Source: Anaerolineae bacterium
Lineage (GTDB): Bacteria; Chloroflexota; Anaerolineae; B4-G1; SLSP01
Assembly: GCA_016927095.1 (NCBI GenBank)
Contig: JAFGNI010000422.1
Location: 1 to 18,030, forward strand
DNA length: 18,030 nt
Reading direction: 5' to 3'
Position 1 is the stretch's first letter, and every line of letters starts with the position of its first letter. Below, piece after piece: positions 1-7,100 of the stretch. Below the pieces are notes generated by a model, which worked only from the letters and a program-made list of their open reading frames with translations, ran no database searches and was not told the DNA's origin. The translations under genes were made by a program, and so were the position numbers.

Positions 1-1
1 C

Positions 2-334
2 GGCCCAAGGGCAAGCCTCGCCCAGAAAGGGTGTATGATTCAGCAGGTCACCTTCATTGCCGGTCATCCGCCGGCGCTCATGCCCCCTGCGTCCGCGCAG
101 GCAGCGTCTGCGCAGCCCGCGTCCTTCGACGCCCTGGCCCGGATTCGCTACCGAGCTGCACCGGTGCCGGCGTCCGTAGAGATGACGGCAGAAGATGCAG
201 CGACAGTCACCTTCCACAAGCCACAGTATGGCGTCGCACCAGGGCAATCGCTGGTACTCTACCGGGATGAAGAAGTGCTGGGCGGTGGCGTGATTGTCAG
301 GCACGTCAGCTGCGATGCCAGCACTGTTGTCTGA
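2..334 (+). CDS. mnmA: tRNA-specific 2-thiouridylase MnmA, C-terminal part (5' end outside window)
   Basis: The frame is open from the left edge and reads GPRASLAQKGCMIQQVTFIAG, which matches the central-to-C-terminal junction of MnmA. A beta-barrel segment follows (ARIRYRAAPVPASVEM) and then the characteristic end GVAPGQSLVLYRDEEVLGGGVI. MnmA uses ATP and a persulfide relay to put the 2-thio group on the wobble uridine of Lys, Glu and Gln tRNAs. The catalytic N-terminal domain with its P-loop and cysteines lies outside the window. Between FIAGHPPA and the conserved ARIRYR strand is a linker of five-residue repeats (ASAQA ASAQP AS). It is encoded by a family B repeat (82-124) and is longer than I expect for this family at that point. 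The gene belongs to a different transcription unit from the lipid operon. The assignment is firm for the family; only about 110 residues are visible. Confidence 0.88.
   Translation, partial: GPRASLAQKGCMIQQVTFIAGHPPALMPPASAQAASAQPASFDALARIRYRAAPVPASVEMTAEDAATVTFHKPQYGVAPGQSLVLYRDEEVLGGGVIVRHVSCDASTVV
82..124. repeat. Family B repeat in mnmA (expanded 15-bp units)
   Basis: A GCCCCCT leader, then GCGTCCGCGCAGGCA (89-103), GCGTCTGCGCAGCCC (104-118) and GCGTCC. It encodes PPASAQAASAQPAS. The last 21 bases are identical to 1494-1514. Confidence 0.8.
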
Positions 335-391
335 GTAGAAGCTGTCGGTGACGGTTATCTACGATCAGTTCTTCGCAAAGGAGCCCACCCT

Positions 392-919
392 ATGCCCGTT
401 TTCTTCGATGTCGAGACGCAGAACACTTTCCAGGAGGTCGGCGGACACTACCCAGAGCGCCTGAAGATCTCCGTCGCCGTCACCTACGACACATCGGACA
501 ACGCGTTCCACCGTTACACAGAGGCCGGTGCGGCGCAATTGGCAACCGATCTTGCCCAGGCAGATCTGGTGGTGGGGTACAACCTCTTTGGCTTTGACTA
601 TCCTGTCCTACAGCAATACGCGCCGACCGTCGACTTGGCCTCACTGCCCACAGTCGACATGATGGTCGAGATTCAGAAACGCTTGGGATTCCGCCTAAGG
701 CTGGACAGCATCGCCACGGCCACCCTGCAGGTAGGCAAGAGCGCCGACGGCTTACAGGCTGTGCGCTGGTGGCATGAGCGCCGCATTGAGGAGATCTTCA
801 AGTACTGCGAACAGGACGTCGAGGTGACACGGCGCATCTTCGAATTCGGCCGGCAGTATCGATATGTGCAGTACTTCGATCGCCAGTATCAGGTCAAGAA
901 GGTGCTTGTATCCTGGTAG
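392..919 (+). CDS. DEDDy-type 3'-5' exonuclease-like protein (RNase H fold)
   Basis: A 175-residue protein with ATG at 392 and a ribosome binding site AAAGGAG eight bases upstream. The three exonuclease motifs are visible in order: ExoI FDVET (Asp6, Glu8), ExoII NLFGFD (Asn64, Asp69) and ExoIII YCEQD (Tyr138, Asp142). The Tyr-x3-Asp motif places it in the DEDDy subgroup of the DnaQ/RNase D superfamily, which removes nucleotides from 3' ends using two metal ions. It is a single small domain without a helicase or polymerase part. Similar stand-alone or helicase-associated domains (YprB-like) exist, so the natural substrate, DNA or RNA, cannot be told. It lies 57 bases after mnmA on the same strand and may be co-transcribed with it. 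It converges on the PPTase gene with a 61-base gap in which I see no clear terminator hairpin. Confidence 0.8.
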   Translation: MPVFFDVETQNTFQEVGGHYPERLKISVAVTYDTSDNAFHRYTEAGAAQLATDLAQADLVVGYNLFGFDYPVLQQYAPTVDLASLPTVDMMVEIQKRLGFRLRLDSIATATLQVGKSADGLQAVRWWHERRIEEIFKYCEQDVEVTRRIFEFGRQYRYVQYFDRQYQVKKVLVSW

Positions 920-980
920 TCGAGGGCAGAAGCTAGCCCCATTCGCGCCGGACCGAGGGGGAGCCAGCACGTTCCGCAGC

Positions 981-1943
981 TTACCCGTGCGCGCTGTCAG
1001 AGACGGCGGACAGCAGATCAGACGCCGTGATCTCATAGCGGTGATGTCTACCGCCGCTCTGGAGATGCCAGGCAGGCCCGTTGCCCTCCACAGGACCTTC
1101 CACAGCCACGGCACCGATGTAGCGGTGATGTCTACCGCCGTAGCGGTGATGTCCATCGCCGTGGTCTGTGCCTAGGGCGATGGAACAGGCCCAATAGCAT
1201 TGCTTGCCGTCGCAACAGCGCTGGATCGTGAGAGGGAGTCCGGTCGCCGGATCAACCTGCAGACGGGCCCACCGCACCGCGTCCGCCAGGCCATCGCCGG
1301 CAGCCTTGCCCAGCGCCTCTGTCAGGGTCCAGGCTGTCAGGATGGCCCTAATGCGGGCATCTTGGGTGAGTGACTCGATCTGTGGTCGGTGCTCCGGCTC
1401 AAAGAGCATCGCCGTCATCCTTGCCATCCCAGCAAGTGGCCTGACCCGCTCCACATCGACCCCAACGCTGCCCCCCCCGCGTGTGTCCAAGCCGCGTCTG
1501 CGCAGCCCGCGTCCCACCAGGATGAGCAGGAGGTCCTCTGTGTGGGCGACGTTGAAGTGCAGCAGACCAGAAGCCGGGCCGGCAAGCGCGGGTTTGCCCA
1601 TTGAGCCAACCTCAAAGACCAGCTCCTGCGGAGCAACGCCGACATACCGAGATAGGATACAGCGCAGGATACCTCGCCCGATGACAAAGCGCTCTCGCGG
1701 TTCAGAGAACCGAAACCGCTCTGCCCTTTCGCGTTCATCCTCGGACAGGAGCAAGAGCATGCCCGAATACGCCTCAGAGCCGGCGCACACATCCCGGAAG
1801 ACGTTGGCCTCAGCACGCCATAGATGCAGATGATCCGGGGCAAGCTCAAGCTGCGCCTGCGCCCCCTGCGTCTGCGCAGGCCGCATCACCGCCGTAGCGC
1901 GGTCTTCATCCTTGACGCTCTTGGCGCCAGCGTGCAGTGCCAT
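981..1943 (-). CDS. 4'-phosphopantetheinyl transferase, Sfp/Gsp family, enlarged by repeat insertions
   Basis: Transfers 4'-phosphopantetheine from CoA to the serine of acyl carrier proteins, here most likely the two ACPs of the same operon. Family motifs are present: FNVAHTED (His134), VGVDVERVRP (Asp163, Glu165, Mg-binding) and WTLTEALGKAAGDGL (Glu209, Lys213; the usual WT-K-EA is WT-LT-EA here). The protein has about 320 residues, against roughly 220-250 for the family. The excess coincides with repeats: a family B copy near residues 20-28, a family B copy at about 145-158 (LRRRGLDTRGGGS, directly before VGVDVE), two tandem family A copies at about 262-274 (HHRYGGRHHRY), and one more at about 297-302. 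With these removed, the C-terminus reads like a normal Sfp end (IALG...YIGAVAVEGP...AWHLQ). The start at 1943 is uncertain because no good SD precedes it. It is the last gene of the operon, 24 bases after the zinc-ribbon gene. Confidence 0.88.
   Translation of the reverse strand: MALHAGAKSVKDEDRATAVMRPAQTQGAQAQLELAPDHLHLWRAEANVFRDVCAGSEAYSGMLLLLSEDERERAERFRFSEPRERFVIGRGILRCILSRYVGVAPQELVFEVGSMGKPALAGPASGLLHFNVAHTEDLLLILVGRGLRRRGLDTRGGGSVGVDVERVRPLAGMARMTAMLFEPEHRPQIESLTQDARIRAILTAWTLTEALGKAAGDGLADAVRWARLQVDPATGLPLTIQRCCDGKQCYWACSIALGTDHGDGHHRYGGRHHRYIGAVAVEGPVEGNGPAWHLQSGGRHHRYEITASDLLSAVSDSAHG
1038..1054. repeat. Family A palindromic repeat in the PPTase gene
   Basis: GCGGTGATGTCTACCGC, GCGG/CCGC arm variant, identical to the copy at 1122. 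On the coding strand it contributes GRHHRY close to the PPTase C-terminus. Confidence 0.8.
1122..1159. repeat. Family A tandem pair in the PPTase gene (21-bp period)
   Basis: GCGGTGATGTCTACCGC at 1122-1138 and GCGGTGATGTCCATCGC at 1143-1159, separated by CGTA. The second has an arm substitution that leaves a G-T wobble pair. Together they encode HHRYGGRHHRY between the last two conserved strands of the PPTase. Confidence 0.8.
1470..1514. repeat. Family B repeat in the middle of the PPTase gene
   Basis: A C-rich leader, then GCGTGTGTCCAAGCC (1479-1493), GCGTCTGCGCAGCCC (1494-1508) and GCGTCC. Read antisense, it encodes LRRRGLDTRGGGS, directly before the VGVDVE metal site. Confidence 0.8.
1861..1885. 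repeat. Family B repeat near the PPTase N-terminus
   Basis: A GCCCCCT leader and one perfect unit GCGTCTGCGCAGGCC followed by GCA. It contains the stem CCTGCG/CGCAGG. It encodes RPAQTQGAQ upstream of the first conserved PPTase block. Confidence 0.8.
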
Positions 1944-1967
1944 GCCTCAGACTAGCCACATCCGGGC

Positions 1968-2204
1968 TCAGACCTTGCCGAGATATCGTTGATAGCTCGC
2001 CGCCAGCTCCGAAGGCTGGTTAACGTACAGCTGCGTATATCCACAGTCGGCGCACACCCAAGCCTTGAGCGGATAGTGGCGCGCACCTCTGAGCGAGACG
2101 CCGGGTTGCTCGTAGATGCGAATCGCGAGATTCCCCGTTTCCACCGCGTCCGCATTGGGTATGATCCGGCTAGAATGACAGTTGGGACACGTCTTCTTCA
2201 TCAT
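1968..2204 (-). CDS. Small zinc-ribbon protein of unknown function
   Basis: A 78-residue protein with two CxxC knuckles (Cys6-x2-Cys9 and Cys51-x2-Cys54) 41 residues apart, which fits a four-cysteine zinc ribbon. The second knuckle lies in WVCADCGYTQLYV, a pattern common in small putative nucleic-acid-binding zinc-ribbon proteins. A ribosome binding site (GAGGAGAGG) ends four bases before the ATG at 2204; a second ATG follows at once, so either may be used. It sits between pfaD and the PPTase gene in the same direction. It carries neither repeat family. Its role in lipid synthesis, if any, is unknown; it could be regulatory. Confidence 0.7.
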   Translation of the reverse strand: MMKKTCPNCHSSRIIPNADAVETGNLAIRIYEQPGVSLRGARHYPLKAWVCADCGYTQLYVNQPSELAASYQRYLGKV

Positions 2205-2230
2205 ATTTCCTCTCCTCGACTCAAAGCATA

Positions 2231-2243
2231 CTAACCGCGTTAG
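2231..2243. promoter_or_regulatory. Small inverted repeat upstream of the zinc-ribbon gene
   Basis: CTAACCGCGTTAG has CTAAC/GTTAG arms around CGC and sits 27 bases before the zinc-ribbon ATG, in the only intergenic gap over 100 bases inside the operon (2205-2421). It could be an operator or nothing; no convincing -35/-10 pair was found. Confidence 0.2.
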
Positions 2244-2266
2244 TCGACTGACAGCAGTTAGCCGGA

Positions 2267-2301
2267 GCGGTGAACCGGTGGAGTGTACCGGCGTGTACCG
2301 C
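2267..2301. repeat. Nested family A repeat in the pfaD/zinc-ribbon intergenic region
   Basis: An intact CCGGTGGAGTGTACCGG (2275-2291) interrupts a GCGG-type copy. The outer left arm GCGGTGA is at 2267-2273 and the outer right arm GTGTACCGC at 2293-2301. Removing 18 bases restores a 17-bp outer element. The composite could form a long hairpin between pfaD and the zinc-ribbon gene. Confidence 0.75.
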
Positions 2302-2421
2302 CGTTGTCAGGATCAGGCATCGACTAAGCCACGGGACGTAGTATGCCACAATGAGAAGGCGCAGGACATCGCGCCCCTATGCTGACGCGCCACGGCCGCA
2401 TGTTCCATAGGCCGGCAGACA

Positions 2422-4131
2422 TCAGCGGTCCACCGAGACCGGCTGCCAGGTGTCCGTCGTTGCGGGCAGGCGTGCGCCCTGCATTTTCAAGGCCTGTACG
2501 CGGTACAGGTAGGCAGCGCCATCCATGATCTGGCGCGCCACATCGGCGACGTGGCGGTTCTCCGGGACCTCCAGATAGCTTCCCCTTACCCAATCGTTGA
2601 AGGCACCCATCGCCGGACCACACCAGATCTGATAGTCAAGCTCTCGCCCCGGCTCCCCCATCACGCCCCACCGGGTTGCTAACCCCAGGTACCAGCGGAA
2701 AACTAGGGCCATCTTGCGTTTGGGATTGCCTTGTGCGCGCGCAATCTGCGATGGATCGCGCGCGGAAAAGAACGCAACGCAGTCTGCCCACACCTCTTCT
2801 ACCGATCGCTGGAGGATTTGCCGCTCCAGCTTCTGAAGCTCTGCGGCAGGGATCTCCTCCAGGCTATCGTAGGTGGTGTAGAGCTCGTAGAGCTTGCGGC
2901 CCCGCAACCCAAACATCGTGCCGCGCTTGAGTACCTGCACATTGACGCCAAGCTCGAACATATCCGCAGCCGGCGCCATCATCACATCGGCCATTCCTGC
3001 CATCGACAGCAGTTTCTTGACGTGACCGGACGTCCCGGCCTCAACGCATCCATGATTGACGGACCCGGTCACCACGTAGGCGGCGCCCATCATGAAGGCA
3101 CCCAGCGCTGAGACCGGCGTGCCGATCCCACCGCCGGCCCCGATACGGACCGGCGTCTCATAGCCCTGCTCCGCCTGAACCTCGTCCCTTAGCGCTGATA
3201 TCGAGGGCAGCAGACAGACGAGAGGACGATTGTCCGTATGTCCCCCAGAGTCCGCCTCGACGGTGATGTCGTCAGCCACCGGCACACGTCTAGCGAGCTC
3301 AGCCTGATCGGGCGTGATCAGGCCCTCAGCCACCAAGGGCTGCAGAAGCTTCTCAGGGGCGGGATGCATGAACTGCTGCGCGACCTCGCGGCGCGACAGC
3401 TTCGCGATCACGCGGTTGCCCACCTGAACCTGACCTTGCATTCCCACCGATAGGCCGGCTGCTCGGTAGGCTACCAGATAGGGGGTAAGGGCCAGATAGG
3501 CAGAAGCCTCGATGACACGAACACCGTGCTTGAGATAGAGCTCCACCGCCCGGCGCTCTAGCAGGGGCTCGTGCGGACTGTGGATCAGGTTGAAGGCAAA
3601 CGGTCCGTCGGGCAATGCCCCCTGGATGCGATGGATAGCATCCTCCAATCGCTGTGGCGATAGACCACCCGCGCCAAAGGCCCCAAGGAATCCAGCGTTG
3701 CCCAGGGCGATGACCATCTCCTCACTGGCGATCCCATTGGCCATGGAGCCTGCCATATACGCGGCCTTGACGCCATAGGTCTCCAGGAACCCAGGATCGC
3801 CTAATGCGGCACGATCAACAGGCGCCACAGCCGCCACAAGGTGAGTTTCAGCGCCACCATACTCGGGACGCTCATTAACCTGCAGAGGAGCGACGCTCCC
3901 CTCATGGGTGAGTCCGATCCCGTGACCGTTTTGCACCACATAGCAGGGCTTGTCCAGGCATCGCAGCGTTGCCTTTGCAGCTTCCACGTCGTAGACGATG
4001 GACTCGGCCGGCCCTTGCCAGACCGGTGGAGTGTGCCGGCACCGGCGGCCTCCAGGATCTAGCCGGTGGATCTCACCGGCACCTTGGACGCCGCTGCCTG
4101 ATCTGCTCTCTAGTGCTTCTCCAAATCTCAC
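2422..4131 (-). CDS. pfaD: PfaD-type enoyl reductase (FMN-dependent, nitronate monooxygenase fold)
   Basis: A 569-residue trans-acting enoyl reductase of the PUFA/secondary-lipid synthase type; it reduces enoyl-ACP intermediates. PfaD features seen are the N-terminal CYVVQNGHGIGLTHEG region, YMAGSMANGIASEEMVIALGNAGFLGAFGAGGL, and the FMN/phosphate-binding segment GAGGGIGTPVSALGAFMMGAAYVVTGSVN (about 331-359) followed by GCVEAGTS. The C-terminal part (YQIWCGPAMGAFNDWVRGSYLE) is also typical. GTG at 4131 is preceded by GGGGAGG at six bases, so this start is well supported. The first 40 residues hold two family A repeats: residues 18-23 read GEIHRL and residues 31-36 read CRHTPP, in a third reading frame of the element. 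It follows the pseudo-KS/AT/DH/DH gene by 68 bases. Confidence 0.93.
   Translation of the reverse strand: MRFGEALESRSGSGVQGAGEIHRLDPGGRRCRHTPPVWQGPAESIVYDVEAAKATLRCLDKPCYVVQNGHGIGLTHEGSVAPLQVNERPEYGGAETHLVAAVAPVDRAALGDPGFLETYGVKAAYMAGSMANGIASEEMVIALGNAGFLGAFGAGGLSPQRLEDAIHRIQGALPDGPFAFNLIHSPHEPLLERRAVELYLKHGVRVIEASAYLALTPYLVAYRAAGLSVGMQGQVQVGNRVIAKLSRREVAQQFMHPAPEKLLQPLVAEGLITPDQAELARRVPVADDITVEADSGGHTDNRPLVCLLPSISALRDEVQAEQGYETPVRIGAGGGIGTPVSALGAFMMGAAYVVTGSVNHGCVEAGTSGHVKKLLSMAGMADVMMAPAADMFELGVNVQVLKRGTMFGLRGRKLYELYTTYDSLEEIPAAELQKLERQILQRSVEEVWADCVAFFSARDPSQIARAQGNPKRKMALVFRWYLGLATRWGVMGEPGRELDYQIWCGPAMGAFNDWVRGSYLEVPENRHVADVARQIMDGAAYLYRVQALKMQGARLPATTDTWQPVSVDR
4023..4039. repeat. Family A repeat in the pfaD N-terminal region
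   Basis: CCGGTGGAGTGTGCCGG; one T-G wobble in the stem. It encodes RHTPP, the third possible reading frame of the element, before the conserved PfaD core. Confidence 0.8.
4063..4079. repeat. Family A repeat near the pfaD start
   Basis: CCGGTGGATCTCACCGG; arms intact, loop diverged. It encodes GEIHRL at residues 18-23 of PfaD. Confidence 0.75.
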
Positions 4132-4199
4132 TATCGTCCTCCCCTTCAGTCACCACCCACACTCAAGTGCAGCTGCGTCGATAGGTCATGCCGTAGGCA

Positions 4200-7100
4200 T
4201 CACCGAAGCCCATCTATGGCCCAAGCCTCGAGCCTAACGGCAGCGCCCTCAATTCTGTAGATCGGCAGGTCCGATTTCCATAGCGTCACATCGCCGGTAA
4301 GCGTCACGCCCCCTCGGTCATCCTGGACATCCGTCAGCGCAATCGCCGCGTGCCATTCGAGGTCCTCAGGCGTGATCTGGCCCCGGTACTTCCACGACAC
4401 CTGGTGGCCTAGGACCTGGTAAGCACAGTCCAACGCCAAGGTTGGATAGCGCCAACGCGCATAGCGCGCCATCGCCTGCATCGCCGCCTCAACACCCAGC
4501 GATCCCGGCATCACGGGGTCCTGGTAGAAGTGGTTGCGGAAGTACCAGTCTTGGGGCCTCACCTGTCCACGTACCAGCAGCGTGGGCAAGGTCCCAGCGT
4601 CGACCGGCTGCAATAGCCAGCAGTCGGATGCCGGTGCGACCTGCTCGTGCGCACATCCTGTCTCTGGCGGGAGCGCTATAGCGCTCCCACAAACCGGGGT
4701 AGACGTCACCAGATCCCAGGTGTCCACTGCAGCGGTGAATGTGCCTCCATCCCCTAGATGGGCCGCATCCAATCCGACCTGCCGCTGTAATCCCGACAGG
4801 GGGAAGTATCCGAAGGACGACCAGCCCTCATAGATGGGCGTACCGTCGCATGAAAGCGAGAACGAGAAGGTCTGGATGATGACCCCCTGACCCCGCGTCG
4901 AAGTGAGCAGCTGGACCTCACCGCGTACCGTCTTGCCACGCAGATCGAGGTCGGCCAGCACCCGGCCACGGCCGTCAAGGTTGCGGAAATAGAGGTCACG
5001 CTCAGGCTCAAGCAGTGAAGAGCGGAGATAGGCCGAGAGGAAACCACATGGCTGAAGCGCCATCTCCATCAGCACCACGTAAGGCGGTAGACCTGGGTAG
5101 CCCATAGACCGGCAGACATCGCCTGCCTGGTAGAACCAGGCATTCGGCGTGACGTCAAACTCGCTGCGTAGCGTAGCCATGGGGCCGTGGCTGCTCAGTT
5201 CTCTCCCTGGCGGTACAGCCACGACGGCAGGATCGCCCCGCGCCTCAGTCACCCGGCTCATCATCAAGAGATCACCGTTGGGGATACGCGGCAACCTGCG
5301 ATTGTGGTAGACGGCGAAGTCGGAACCGAAGCACTGCGTGACGTCCCCGGCAGCAAACGCTCGCAGTGCCGCTTCATCGAAAAGCGGCGGACCGGTGAAG
5401 TATACCGGCGCTGTCGGCCGAGCACGGCTGTAGGTCCGGTTAAGTGTGAAGGCATCCGCAGAGAGCGAAGCAGAGCTTCCGATGTCGCTCAGTCCACCCA
5501 CCTCCGGCGCGATGCTTGCGTAGGAGCCCCTGCTATTGCGGTTTCCATCGTCCTGTGCATGACCCGGAGCCGGTTCGACGTCGAGGAGTCGACGACCGGC
5601 AGCGACCTGGAGTCCGACAACGGCGCCGGCCCGACGCTGAGCCGCGTCACGCCCCATCAAGAAAGCCCGATGCAGATCAGCCGCCTGGTGCTGTTGAGGC
5701 ATCAGGTGGCGACCGTAAAAATCCAGCAGCCCGACTAGAGACGGCACATGGGACGTGCCAAGCGCAAAACCGATCTCAGACACAGCAACCGGCTCTTCTG
5801 CAGCGTACAGAGGCGTCAGATCGACCGGCACGCGATGCGCCACGAGAACGGCCAGCGCCCGCACAATACCATCAAGATCCTCGCCGGGCGTCGGGTTCAT
5901 GGCCACTGCGGCGTGAGGGCTGCCTCTCAATATGCGCTTGATCCGGCGCGTGCATGTCCCCAGCGGGCCCAATTCCAGGAAAACGCGTGCGCCGTCTTCA
6001 TAGGCGCGCGAGACAAGCCGCGGGAAGTCCACAGGCTGGCAACACATGATTGCCATCATCTCCGCTAGTGCCCGCTCTTCAAGCCGTATGGGTGCGTAGG
6101 TTGCCGCCGAGTAGAAGGTCATGTCAGGCTTCCCAGCCACAGGATGGGTATAGAGCGCAACAAGGTCCTCATAGGCTGCGTGGATGGCCTCGTTGTGGAT
6201 TGCCACGCTAGCAGGTACGGGCAGCGCGTGACATTGGAGCCGGTCGATCACGCGCTGGCAGCCAATGTCCTCCCCGGCAATGACGACTTCGTTGTCAAGG
6301 TTGACAAAGGTCACAAACACGCGCGGCGCTTTGGCTCTGCTGAGGCTGTTCTCTTCGGCAACGGCCTGACGCACACGGTCAGCCTTAGCCTTGAGCAGGT
6401 ATGTCGCCCAATCCACGACTTCATCCCGCCCCAGCCCCCAGTACGCCTTCACAGCCAGCATCGGCCCAGAGATCACATCCCGGAAGAGCGCCGACCTGTG
6501 CAGGGTTCGGCTGCTGGCATCCGCATCGCGCCACACGCCTGTGGCCCAGAGCATGCTCACCTCGCCCATGCTGTAACCCAGCGCGGCTTGGGGCTTGACG
6601 CCAAACACCTCCCGCACAATCTGCGTATGCGCGATCGCGACCGTGGACCCAGACTCGATCATCACCGCCGGTTGGTCCTGCAGCCCGGCCCCGTAATGCT
6701 TCAAAGCCTCATCGGTCAGCTTCTGCCGCTGCCTTGGATAGATCCACCGCTCGCCAAGGACACCGCCGGGATCCGCGGTAATCTCGCTGAGGCTGTTGTG
6801 CAACCACGGGAAGTGCTGAAAGAGATCACGAGCCATCCCAGGGTAGGCATTGAACACGCCCGGATAGACGAAGGTCACGCCCTCCGGGCCCAACGGGTTC
6901 GGCGCGAAGGTACTACCGCGCGGTGTCTGCCATTCTATGCTCGTAGCCAGCGCCTTGTCCAAACCGTCTTGCGCGTGATCCAGTTCCTTCAGCAACTCCT
7001 CCCGGTCCCGCGCGACCAGGGCAAGGGCATACGCCGCGCTCGGCGAATCTGACAGCGCGCGACACCGTTCGGCTGCCACCGTTCCCAGATCAGCACCAAA

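Noticed and set aside
920..980. A bidirectional terminator between the convergent exonuclease and PPTase genes
   Set aside because: No stable hairpin followed by a T-run is visible in the 61-base gap.
6144..7052. A long plus-strand reading frame (302 codons) opposite the pseudo-KS/AT gene
   Set aside because: It lies wholly antisense to a recognised acyltransferase, has no family signature and shows the arginine/histidine-rich composition of a GC-rich shadow frame.
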